Shown here in pieces: positions 21,541-32,500 of a stretch of 64,000 bases of DNA. Position numbers and translations under genes: made by a program. Under the pieces are notes generated by a model. The model was not told the DNA's origin. It did no database searches and saw only the letters and a list, made by a program, of their open reading frames with translations. Source of the DNA: Agriotes lineatus (lineage: Eukaryota; Arthropoda; Insecta; Coleoptera; Elateridae); assembly GCA_940337035.1 (NCBI GenBank), contig OW679203.1, positions 22,949,495 to 23,013,494 of the forward strand, given 5' to 3'. Position 1 is the first letter of the stretch, and every line of letters begins with the position of its first letter.

Positions 21541-23584
21541 CAAAACTTTACTCAAAACATGCACATGCACATACTACCTGGTGGTAACACTACGGCTCAA
21601 CCGTGAAACTTAAGTAGGGGCGAAATTGAATTAACCTCGATCTATAATGCTACCCTTTATGATAACTGCGAGGTTTTTCTGTGGCTGCTTAGAAGTAGTT
21701 TGATTTTCTTAGTAAGCAAACCATAAAACTTTCAACAACTCTTTAAAGCATCAGATGATTTTAGTTTTCTTTATTCCACATTTTAAGGTCATTTCTTACC
21801 ATTTCTATTCTGCGAAAGTAGTACTTAGTTGTATCATGGATCACGTTTTGGGATTTTGCACCCAGCAGTTTTATCTTAACAACATTCGTGGAGACAGGAA
21901 GGCGCTCCTCGGGAAACATACTTCAGCTTGTCATGAAGCATACGTGCCGGTTTAAGCCTCCGTCTTCTTGCGAAATATGGTGTAATCTTGGGCAACGGGC
22001 GTAGCTCAAATGTAGAGGAGAGGAATGTCTGGGGATATAAAGCATGCATTACCTTACCAGGCTCGTAAGTCAGTTACGACAGCAAACTTGAAGGGCGCAT
22101 ACGTAGAGCTATCGAGGACCCCAGAAATATTTATTCCAGAATATCAGGCTCATAGTAGTGAATGTTAGCTATACTTTTTTCGACAGTTATTCGAAGCATA
22201 TCGGATATCTTGTTAGAACTTGTCGTTCTTAAACGCCTTGTACGGATTACTATTCGAAGACTAAATCGTGCTCTGTTGAAAAGGGGCAGTGGCCAAGTCG
22301 GCGTGGTAGTGTCGCTTTAATTTATTATTTTTGATGATTTGAAATCCGCAGCACTTCTGGAGAATCACCCCGACCTTCTTGAAGCAATTTGTGCAAGTTT
22401 TGGCGTTACGTCGTCTTAATAAGCTCTCGACTCGACCATCAGGCCAACAAACAGCGCTCAGCAGCGGCGCCGCTAGGATTCTAAGGTATTGTAATCTAGT
22501 TCACTAAATTTGGTGCTTTAGGAAACGATATTGTGGCTAAATAAACAGCCAGTGACGCTTTCCCAAATTAAATTGTATGATTACGTAACCTATTCTTAAT
22601 TTTAGTCCTGTCCGAGTAATTCCCATAAAAATGTTTGAGAGTCATGAGTCATGAATCATCACATACTATATAAGTATAAAAATAACATTTTGTCTTGCTG
22701 TTAAGTTTATATTCATTACATATGCTTATAATCAAATGCAATATAATTACATTAACTTAATTTGTGCTTTTCTTCAATGGTGTTTGCCTAAGACGTTGTA
22801 TGTTCTTTATGTTCTGCCTGGTGTAAGGCGTGTTATCAGTACACACAAAATCAATAACAATGTAGGTTTGAGGATATACGAACCTGGAAGTCGCACGCAG
22901 TTGTCACCAAGCCAAACTACTGTTCCAACTTTCAGACTTCCAAGAAGCAATTTTAAAAATACTTGTAAAAGAGTCTCTGGTGCTCTCATTCCTCTTGTTT
23001 CTCCAAAAATTAATAACTAATTCAACATGTAGCGGCCTAATTCACCTTATATCGAATCAAACCCTCCCTCACGACTAGTAGCTGGCCAACGTCCTGTTAC
23101 AGTGACTATAGCAGCGTAATTAAGGCTTTTTTGTCGTCAAATTGATTTCTAAATTTACCGATTGAAGCAACTACCAAGTGCGGCCTGGTGTCAATGTTGT
23201 AAATTCCGATTTATCCTGTAATAAGTTGTAATGTGGCCTATACTGCACTATGAATTTATAATGCTTTTCGTCTGCTAGTTGAATCAGTTCTAGAAGTACA
23301 AAACCCGCCCTTACCTCACTGTGGATAAAGCTTTTGTTAATATTGCTCTTGCCGGTCTGCTCGATGTCACATACGATGCTGTAATTATACATGCAAACAC
23401 TGCCAGAAATGAAAATCAATTAGTTTAAATGAAAACATATGTAATATGTAAAAGAAGCACATATGTATGGAAATACATAAAATATTAAAAAAATTTAATC
23501 TATAAAAATGCTAAGTGCGCTATTAAAATCAGCACGGAATAGTCCACCAGCTAGCTTATGCTAACTCTACATGCGCTGTTTAAA
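21541..23584. other. Unassigned stretch
   Basis: Short frames on both strands, none recognised. A second tRNA-like phrase (GGGCGTAGCTCAAATGTAGAG near 21998) has no B box after it. Confidence 0.45.
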
Positions 23585-24290
23585 CATCGCACTAGAATTT
23601 ACCGACTCTGCCCTTGCTTCCAGTAGCTTGAATTCAGCAGACTTGATACATACACAGGATGACGTAACGACTGGTTCTGACGCGCTGACGCGGCAGGGGG
23701 TTGCTGCTTCCTGGCACCTAATTTTACACAATGTGTGGTAATTTCTTCATAATCCGCTGGTATGGTTATTTGGAAGACTAACCTTGTGTTATAATTGCTC
23801 CATAGAATCTCGTACATTTTCCAGATCGATTGCTCTTTTGAGGCTAGCAGAGCGACTTTCCGTGCTGTAGAATTACTGGTTACTCGGTGTGAACTCCAGG
23901 GTATTTATCTGCTCTCGATGCTGTTCTTCAGCTACAGATTTACTAGGCTTAGACTGCTGTTAACGCAGACCCACACAAAACTTTTAATTCGCACTTTATT
24001 GCTTTGCGTGACGTCCTTCGTCTTTGGACGTAACGCGCCGCTTACCTGTTCGAGCGCGAATGTCCTCTCCCATTTCTGTTTGCGCACCAGTTGCTTTGTT
24101 CTATTGATAACTGCACGCGACGATTAAATCAGCTGGCTCGTGCGCACAAGCTTTCGCGTAAACTGCACAATGCGATTTAAGCTGATACATTGTAAGGAAT
24201 TCAGTTTAGTTTTATAACTAGCAGAATAATGGTCAAATGTCAAAGTGACTCAAAACGCTTAGGTGCCACGAACTGAAACGTTACAAAGTT
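23585..24290 (-). repeat. Dispersed repeat family B, copy 2
   Basis: Read on the minus strand this copy follows 46434-47095 for its whole length. Shared blocks are ACCATTATTCTGCTAG then AAAACTAAACTG; GTGTGCGCAAA against GTGCGCACGAG; GTCACGCAAAGCAATAAAGTGC against the AAAGTATTAAAAAGTGC block; TCTGCGTTAACAG; TACGAGAT; and AAGGTTAGTC with ACCATACCAGCG and ACACATTGTG. Differences are scattered substitutions and small indels, and no reading frame is conserved. The short frames in it (23599-23817 minus, 23795-24127 plus) are therefore shadows. Confidence 0.75.
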
Positions 24291-24734
24291 CTGCCATTTC
24301 GGTAGTAAAAATATTTTACATATTACTGTTGCTATGATCTTATCGCCATGTTTTGCCATAGTTTCGACCATTGTTCCGTTTTTTATAGATATGTTATAAT
24401 TATAATTCTTTAGTATTTATTTATTATAGCTTGTATATTATATATATACATATTTATTTGGCATAATTATCTTAAAAAGTATTTGGAAACGTGTCCTACT
24501 CGTAATTGAAAATGAGCAGGAAGATAATGATCTTCACAGAGTAAATTTGAAAAGTCCATTGAGATAACAGTCATAGAAATACATGTGTGCACGTTAGCCT
24601 TGAAGATCTGACCGCAATATTGAGGTGTAGCCAAAAGGATTCTGTCCATTTCTCACGACATCACGCGAAAGCTTCACGGGTGCTTGCCTGAAGAAAAATT
24701 GTACTGATAAAAGCGGTGTTTATTCACTAGTGTA

Positions 24735-25122
24735 GAGCACTAGGCGTTACTGTATTATTAACGGCGATATGCCCCAAAATGTATTTTCCAACGGCAAATA
24801 CATGCAAAGACCTGCGGCAATTGTTACATGCAATGATTAAGTTAGGTACAGAAAACATTTCAAATTGACGGCAAGTCACACAAGAAATAATAAATATTAA
24901 ATATATGCAACGTCGCCAAAGGTAGAGCGACGAAGGGTGCCTTGCAAATGGAACTGGCTGTAGCTTCAAGGATATCGACGGCCGAAATTTGCGTGGTTAT
25001 ACACGCGGTGTGACGGGCGACCTTTTAGGGTTGTAACGGCGGCTGCACTACGATAATAATAAAGAGTGGTAGTTCAAAGATGTTCTACGGGCAATAAGCG
25101 TGAGTCCACACGCATTGAATGG
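24735..25122 (+). repeat. Dispersed repeat family A, copy 2
   Basis: It follows 2600-3095 block by block, from GTTACTGTATTATTAACGG and ATATGCCCCAAAA through AGCTTCAAGGATATCGACGG to TTCTACGGGCAATAAGCG and CCACACGCA. It is about 100 bp shorter through internal deletions. It abuts a LINE relic on its right side. Confidence 0.65.
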
Positions 25123-25129
25123 TAGGCTT

Positions 25130-25550
25130 TTTCAAGGCAGTTCTAACCAACCTATTCTCTGGGCTTTTATGGCTGTTACTGTGTCTTCTACTTTAACCTC
25201 TTTTAGTAGTTTATGGTTCATCTCTTATATTTTTATTCTGTTACTTTCACTGTTTCTAAATATATTCCCAAGGATTTTCTCTATTGACTGAACTATTATG
25301 TGTTTTCCGACTACCTTTGATTGTTTTAGGTCATAGAAATTTGTTCCATCGTTTCTCCCGTACCCCTGCAATTAATCAATATTTACAGTTTTCAAATCCA
25401 CAAATAATATATTGAAGGGTATGCTATAATCGTATCTTTCTTCGATGTCTTGCATTTGCTAATTTTTCCTATCACAAAAGCCACATTTACGTACTCCAAT
25501 CGCTTCCTCCGCGTATTTCATTAGATTTCTATTTATACCAAGAGTGATTC
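25130..25550 (-). pseudogene. Strongly deleted LINE reverse-transcriptase relic
   Basis: The minus strand reads NLMKYAEEAIGVRKCGFCDR, then RYDYSIPFNILFVDLKTVNI. These match the LINE pattern YAEEIIG..QCGFR and LH.LFVDFKQAYDSI around the first catalytic aspartate. A deletion removes the rest of the catalytic domain. Near 25205-25145 the frame resumes with LLKEVKVEDTVTAIKAQRIGWL, like the C-terminal IK..RL.WLGH segment. Several stop codons lie inside. It is an old fragment of a LINE different from the RTE copy at 5-8 kb. Confidence 0.65.
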
Positions 25551-25559
25551 TATAAAAAT

Positions 25560-28500
25560 TACTTGATGGAATTTTACTATTTATAAGTGACAATTACAAA
25601 TATTTAGCATTTATTATCAACTTCATGCGTCAGTAAATATTTTTTGCCATTTTCCTTAATTAAAAACTTGGTCCGATTCTGAGATGTCAATCAGCAGGTC
25701 GCCGCTCATAAATCAGAGCCGTCTCAAAGAGAGAGGAACAAAACTAGGGGAAACTACTATCCCTGGCTAATCTAGGGAACTGAAGGGCCAAAGCTGCTTA
25801 ATAGTGAGCTGCTCGAGGGTTAAAATCAGATACTTTTCAGCAACGCACAGCCACCGCAGGAGCTAATGTAGGTTAAAGCAGATATGTTTGATAAAACACT
25901 AAAATGGTTAAATGCTGTACAGGCTCTAATGCATACATGTTATCTTTCTTATTTATCTTTATTCACTCCAGCGTCTTAATGCTTGTTTCATTCATGTTTT
26001 ATCACGGCGCTATGCGGCAGCTTAGCCCTCAAAACAGCGCGTTGTACTTGAACGACCGACATAAAGCAAGTATTAACAATTATAATTGGCAACGAGTTGA
26101 AAACCTAAGCATGGGGGATTTAATCTTGGGAACACTTTAAAAAAGCACCATTAAAAGATAGTTCTGTAGCCCTACCATTTGATATTTCCAACTCCAGGTA
26201 TATGCAGCGATTCCCGATTAGCCTAAAATTACTAGATATTTGCTGTTCAGTTGCTGATTTAATCATAAACAGAGTTAAAGTTTTCAATAGATACATTTAA
26301 TTAAAATGTATAGAAAATTGTAGGTGCTTCTCTATCCTTCAGGCAATCCACCCCCGGCGATGTACAGTAAACTTGCACCACCGCCAGGTAGTTCAGCTGT
26401 GTGTAGCAGCCAGGTCCAATATAGGGCAGACTTTAATTCCTGTCTTTCATAAGGCAGGAGTTATGGAGCGCAATGAATACATTAACCCGTGAATATATCA
26501 CCCTTAATGGTCTATCAGATGAAGAATGGAAATAGAGTTGATACTTTTAGAGGCGCTTTTGATGTTGGTCGAGCAGCTCTCAAAAATTAATGGTCCCCTA
26601 AGGTTTTAAATTCCTGCACGCCGTTCCTGATTGGGCTTCGGCTCGTGCGAGCTGCGAACGCATGAGGCTTAGTCGTGGCAGTTCAGTGTTATGGTTTTTC
26701 TTTCCCCATAAATTCTTTAGCAGTGCTCAGCTTTAGTGTGTTTCCTTAAAATTTTGCTGTACTGCTCGTGTTTGCTTTACGTGCAATTAAGTTGTATCCC
26801 TAAGAAAACTGCCATCGTAGTATGTTTAATATTTTATTTTGTAGTAAAATGTTTGCAACTTTCATTTTTTAAGTAACCTCGGATAGCAATATTTTAATAA
26901 TACAAAAAAAATACAACCTAGCTATAACTGGTTTTCAACTAAACACAATGATCATTCACTAATACAAACAACTACGATATGGTTTTTCCTCAGCAAAAAT
27001 GATGGGTTCAAAATTCAAGTTAATACTATCAGCTAATATAATCTCATTGGAAAATTATTGTTTTAGTCACCGAAATAAGTACACTTATCAGAGGGTACAA
27101 CTGAAAAAACTCAGAATCACCATAAATCAGTCTTAGTCTATTTATATGCGTGAATCGATGCGGTATAAAAGCTATCATAGTCAGCTTAGTTGAGCCTAGT
27201 GGCAAGTCAGCCACTTATTGCGACCATAACTTAGCTAATATTCTGTTTGGGGAGCCTCTAGATCCGGTTAAGATCCCGAAATTGGTACAGAGCTTTTAAA
27301 ATGCTCCAACCACTGTCTGCGAAGCTTTAGTTTGATGGTATTTATCTGACTTTTAAGTCGGGCTCTAACATTTCCGTGAAGGAGACCAACGCAAATCTAC
27401 TTTCATAAAATCGAAGTGTACGCCACGCAGCCAGGGATACCCATTACATATTGTAATATACGTTATTACTAGTGTAAAGAGAAAAACATTGGCACCAATT
27501 GGACCTCTGAAATTTGGGTTTAAGATACCCAGAACTGCACTGCGCTTTACAAATTAGAATCATACAGTAAACTTAAGAACTGTATTAAAATAAGGTTAGT
27601 CAAAATATAACTTAAGCGGATAAATGATGTCCTTCGGCTCAAGAAAGAAGGGTTTTAAAACAAATTCTTAGCAATTTCTACTTGCTTGTGCTAAATCGAC
27701 CAAGCAATGGGTTTTATAAACCGTTATATTCACGGAACGAGTAACATTCTAGATGTGATACCTTTCCCCGATATAAAGGAAGAATACAGCTGCTCATTCT
27801 TTCCAGTGTCACAAAAGCCATGTTGTCAACGGGTTATTCTTTATAGTGGCACCAACTCGTTTCCTGTTCTGGGCAAATAAAGATAATGTGCTTCTTGTTA
27901 TCATTTTAAAATTAAATTTTTGCACTTATCTATTTGAGTCTCCGTCATATAATATGGCTGCTAAAACGTTCAGTAACAATACCGCAGGTGCCAGCTATAC
28001 CACAATGCAGGTTATATTACCTTATTTTATTTGTAGCTGTCAACGTCATTGTCTTATACCTCATAGTCTTGAACCAAAAAACTACTTAACTGTTTGACAA
28101 ACAACTCGGTAACAACTTCCTACGACGGGTGAATCTTTGCAACAACAAGGTAGTTAGTTTTTATTTATCAAACGCCATATAGAGTTAGATAATCTGTTCT
28201 ATGGCCATACATGAAAAAGCTGATTTGAAATGTTTTCATGCAGTATTTTAGAAATGACAAATCCTGCTTGTAATCAGATTTACTGTAAAAATTGGAAATA
28301 TTTAGATAGTGCTAACGGTTTGTGGAAATATAAATGAAAACAAAGGAAAATATGTAGTATTACATCCTAGAACAACTACGTACGGGTACGAGATAGTTTG
28401 GTGCTACTTACATCTATCTTATAACATGTATCAAATGTACCTCCCTTAAACATTATCAGAATATAAATAAATGCGCAAACGTTCAATTTGTCTAAAGACG

Positions 28501-28734
28501 GTCATGGCCGAAGCAGATCCTGTTCGTGTTTAATACATTTATACATTTTTAAGCGTATTTTAATGCAGTTGTCCCTCCAAATTGTCCACGAATTGGATTG
28601 CCTTATCGACCCTAGTCGGTACGATGAGTGGAAAATTACCACACACTAAGGCACTGGAAAATTTCTGGATTGGACCTTGTTCGTTCAGTCGAAGTCACAT
28701 CTTAACAATTGACGTCTAGTACTTACTCATTGAT
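25560..28734. other. Unassigned stretch
   Basis: About 3 kb with only short frames (for example 25904-26140 and 27846-28097, both plus strand, hydrophobic and unrecognised). No repeat or relic was identified by eye. Confidence 0.5.
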
Positions 28735-28845
28735 TTTCAAATTCATGTACTCACCCGAACACTATGTAAACGGCGTTGAACGCTGAACTCGCAAATGCTG
28801 TCTTGATGCACTCAAAACTTGTAGGCAGGCTGCGCTTATGTACTT
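28735..28845 (-). repeat. Dispersed repeat family C, copy 1
   Basis: TGTACTCACC, then TAAACG, then ACTCGCAAATGCTGTC, TGATGCACT and CTTGTAGGCAG match 32370-32460 in the same order. Weaker similarity may continue downstream. On the minus strand the conserved block contains GGTGAGTAC, which looks like a 5' splice donor. No exon can be shown. Confidence 0.55.
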
Positions 28846-29227
28846 CGCCTTAGGGCAATTTCATCGCTGGCACAATTCTCTGGGAGCCGCCTAAGCGTGG
28901 GATTCTCTGGGCAGCAGCCGCAAGAAACTCAAGTTTAAGTTGACAATCGCTTCAGATCCGCGCACTTTTGTTATTCTAGAATATACAAGTTAAATCTAAT
29001 TAACTGTAAAAAATATATATAACTAGAGATTGGCTACATATTTAAATATGAAGACCAACCATATGAGTGACGATACTAAAGGCTGGTTTCACATAGTCAA
29101 AAATGTAAATATGTTTTTTACGCGTTTCTATTCTGAATGAAATTGTACCAATCAGCAGTAAGTGACATGCAATGCTACCACGAATACAAGTGGTAATTCT
29201 CCGATTAACCTGCGTTAGTTTGTTTTT

Positions 29228-29449
29228 GTGTATAATACCTATTTTTTTGTATCTATGTGCCTAGTGTATATGATAAAGAATGGTCGACCCGGTTACGCTA
29301 AAGCCAAGTCAGATAATCTCCAACTAGTAGATATATTTATGGTTAGCGAGTTTGTAAAAGGAGATGAACGTTTTAGTTTAGCAGAAATAATAGGCTCCAA
29401 AGCTCCATTGTCAGTAACCCTTAATAGGAACATGGCTTCCAGTTATTAA
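29228..29449 (+). pseudogene. Short frame resembling a fragment of a transposon-associated arthropod protein
   Basis: The 73-codon frame contains SDNLQLVDIFMVSEFVKGDE followed by RFSLAEIIGSKAPLS. This resembles a P.VD.FM...F...D.RF..AE.RG.KA segment that I associate with multi-copy arthropod hypothetical proteins spread with mobile elements. The resemblance is from memory and covers only about 35 residues. The preceding residues (NGRPGYAKAK) also fit. If correct, this is an isolated fragment without its downstream domains. A chance frame cannot be excluded. Confidence 0.3.
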
Positions 29450-29766
29450 GTCAGTGTAATGTAACTTATAAATACATATGCAAGCACGCCCTATTAACTT
29501 ACCGTCGCATCGCAGCGAAACTACCTCTCCTACTGATACTTCGTGCTACTGGTAGGAAGCTGGATTGCCAATATTTTATTTTGAAATAACATATTTTGAA
29601 GCTAAAACGTTTAGAAAACGCAATCGTAATGATAAAACGTCTTAAAATGCTACTATTCTCCAATAGTTTTTCTATTCCAGAACAACAACAGGTAGATAGC
29701 CAAATTAGGAGATCTTTCTTGGAAATTTCTTAAATGTATTGTTTGAGGCTTTCGCGGTTACTCGAA

Positions 29767-29937
29767 TTATTCTCCTTAGCATAGAATTTCGGCTTAGACC
29801 GCGTAATATTTGTATATGAACACCCAGCATTTCCTGGCTTAATGTGCCTTGCACCTTGTGAAGTCGAGCAAAAACCCGCTCGATGGCCATGCTCTTTGGT
29901 GGCTCGTGTTGTTTGAGTATCTTGAGAACGAGGATAC
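29767..29937. repeat. 171-bp perfect inverted repeat, left arm
   Basis: This arm is the exact reverse complement of 30042-30212. Both arms can be read in two open frames. One contains SMAIERVFARLHKVQGTL and SQEMLGVHIQILRGLSRNSM, which has protein-like composition but no family I recognise. On this arm that frame runs on the minus strand. Confidence 0.95.
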
Positions 29938-30041
29938 TTAGGCAGATTTGGCCGTTTTGCTGTTTGTGCATCCATATTCACTAACGTTTTGCAAGACCTT
30001 GCAGCTTGCATCATCAGAGTGAAAGTCGCACTGGTATCCTG
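29938..30041. other. Spacer of the 171-bp inverted repeat
   Basis: A 104-bp unique spacer. It contains the short palindrome TGCAAGACCTTGCA and, against the right arm, a tandem TGGTATCC doublet. In RNA from either strand it would be the loop of a long hairpin. Confidence 0.8.
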
Positions 30042-30212
30042 GTATCCTCGTTCTCAAGATACTCAAACAACACGAGCCACCAAAGAGCATGGCCATCGAG
30101 CGGGTTTTTGCTCGACTTCACAAGGTGCAAGGCACATTAAGCCAGGAAATGCTGGGTGTTCATATACAAATATTACGCGGTCTAAGCCGAAATTCTATGC
30201 TAAGGAGAATAA
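30042..30212. repeat. 171-bp perfect inverted repeat, right arm
   Basis: Exact reverse complement of 29767-29937. The match ends at both sides in single mismatches with no shared flanks. On this arm the open frame runs on the plus strand, so the locus encodes the same peptide outward on both strands. Confidence 0.95.
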
Positions 30213-32364
30213 ATTTCTTAAAATAAAAATAGACCTGTGTTTCAGTTACTTCTAAAATGTATGAACACAACGACAAATAATGATCTTTATAATGAAGCAA
30301 ACATTCTTCCGCGAAAGGTGACTTACCTCTATTGCATGAACTTCGGTACAGGAGAGTGGCCGCTTTCAAACTTCATGAAGTAGATTTCTGTAATACTGGT
30401 GATGGAGCACTGATGAATTAGCTAATTCTCTAAAAGTAAATAATACTAAGGCTATAACATTTGATAGAAACTTCGAATATGAAATAATAACTACTGTATA
30501 AAAGAATGTAAATGTTAAGTTAAATATTTGTGGTTTATGTCTACTACTAGAATATCTGATACTTGTATCATGATGGTTGAAGTTAAATATCCGTGTAGTA
30601 ATAACTCCGTGTAACGTACATTAAAGATAATAATGTAACACCTCAATATGATGCATAAAGGTAGTTGCAAATGTTGGCTAGAACTAGAGATAGAAGATTA
30701 TTCTGCGTTGCAGATCTACAATTTCAAGTCAATTGAAGAGAAAATATGAACACCTTTCGATAATAGCAGAAATTATTCATGGAACATTTTGGAAAAAGAC
30801 ATTTATATCCAAATATTTTCGAATTACTAGTAAATACCTAACTATTGTAACGCCAACAAAACATGAATATGCATTTATTTCATATATTCCCGACACAAAT
30901 GTTAAAATATTGCAAGAAACTTTTCATAATGGGCACTTACAGATTAATTAAAGCACAAGATATCGTAAAAATATCACCAACACAATCCACTGTGATTAAG
31001 AACTGAATTGGGTTTGTAACGGGCGACGAGCGTTGTATTTCGAGCTAGAGTAATTTGGCTCGATTTTTAAATGGTACGCGCCGTCGTTTTGAATTTGTCC
31101 GCCTTTGTCGCAGCGATCGCGTTTATTCTGCTTCAAAACTCGCTAACGATTTCCTGCCATTTGATTCCGAATTTGTCAGAGCTTAAACACTGCGTGGGTG
31201 CTTTGCACGTTCATTCCTGATGAGTTGCGGCTATTGGGGGCCCCTTAATCTAGATTTCCGTGTTGCGCTCCTTGCTGTTGCCGAAAACTAAGTTTAAACT
31301 CGGAGATCAATGCCACTGAAAGAACAACAGCTTGATTATTATGCTTTTATTATTTGTTAATTTGTAAATTGTGTAGTTAAAATTGTATTATTGCGAGAGC
31401 ACCTTCTGTGAGTTGCCTTAAGTCCTCATCGGAACTGAAGGTGCTTTATTTAATGTTATTCTATCTTTAACTGTTATTCACCAAGTGTGTCTATTTAACG
31501 TAATTATCATTTATTATGCATTTGATTGCCGTATCTTTAGTATTTATATTTATTGGGTGCGTTCAGCCTGATGAGGGTTTGTATCCATGTGCCATATTAT
31601 TGACGATTATATATTTTACAATGATTATATGCGTTTTCGTTACTGTAAACTGAGTTATGATCTGTTAAGATATTTATTGTATTTCAGATTATGGTGAGCT
31701 TCGAGTTTATGGGTTCTCGTTTCTATCTGAGCACATTTGTTGTATAGAGACTTATTGGCGCTGCCTTTGTATTGATTAACAACGTTAACCTTTTGTGAAG
31801 AATTGCACACCATAGTCACTGTTAGCTAGCTGACCGTTTAAACGTGCCATGTAGAACCTGGTTTAGCCCTGTATTGTTCTCGGGCTGAAACTGCCTTCAA
31901 ATAACATCTACAGGCAAAGCCAATTTGTTTACTGATATATATTGACTTTAAAATAGATATAAAAACATAAATAACTGCAATAGAATTAACTCCTGTAAGA
32001 AGTTACGTGAGATATAGCTTGTACGTTTAAAACATATATGAAACAACGTTAAAACAACTGTCTTTAAAAGTGCAAACCAGCCCGGACCTGTTCGCCTTTG
32101 CATGAATTAACCCCGATTTACACACATAATCACAGCGAATGAAGCGCGATTTTTACACATTTGTAGCCATTACTTATCACTTTAAGCTGCGCATATTTTC
32201 TTTATTCTGATCCTAGAACTATGTGGGCTGCGACGTTGGTTATAGATTCCAAACCTTTACCGACCTGGTGCGTGAACAATTATCACACTCAATGCTGCTT
32301 TTAAGTTTTTGCTTCTGCCGGCGGACAGTTAACACACCGACCGCTAACGGCACGGCCACCTTTT
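30213..32364. other. Unassigned stretch with a CpG-rich patch
   Basis: No gene recognised. About 31020-31320 is richer in G+C and CpG and contains CGATTTTTAAATGG followed by CGCCGTCGT, a phrase also seen at 38768. It may be a conserved non-coding patch. A small stem-loop lies at 31395-31448. Confidence 0.4.
31395..31448 (+). other. Short stem-loop
   Basis: AGCACCTTC at 31398-31406 pairs exactly with GAAGGTGCT at 31437-31445. AGTT with AACT extends the stem inside a 3-nt bulge. At about 54 nt it is short for a miRNA precursor. It could be an RNA hairpin or chance. Confidence 0.3.
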
Positions 32365-32500
32365 AGTAAATTGGTGTACTCACCTCTTACACGATAAACG
32401 TGGAATTTGTTGTACTCGCAAATACTGTCCTGATGCACTTTTAACTTGCAGGCAGTAAATTATTTACTGCAGGCTTCACGCCGCTTATATTTATTTACCT
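32365..32500 (-). repeat. Dispersed repeat family C, copy 2
   Basis: Homologous to 28735-28845 (TGTACTCACC, ATAAACG, TACTCGCAAATACTGTC, TGATGCACT, CTTGCAGGCAG). It carries an extra palindromic piece, GCAGTAAATTATTTACTGC, near 32450-32470 that the other copy lacks. Confidence 0.55.

Noticed and set aside
21998..22030. GGGCGTAGCTCAAATGTAGAG as a tRNA gene start
   Set aside because: The D-arm-like part is good, but no T-arm or acceptor pairing is present.
22264..22300. GCAGTGGCCAAGTCGG as a tRNA-Ser head
   Set aside because: No anticodon arm, T-arm or B box follows at the right distance.
23599..24127. Frames on both strands near 23.6-24.1 kb
   Set aside because: They fall within repeat family B, whose other copies do not keep these frames.
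29730..30255. Two divergent frames of about 90 codons as a gene pair
   Set aside because: Their shared peptide is created by the perfect inverted repeat; there is no start context or independent support for two genes.
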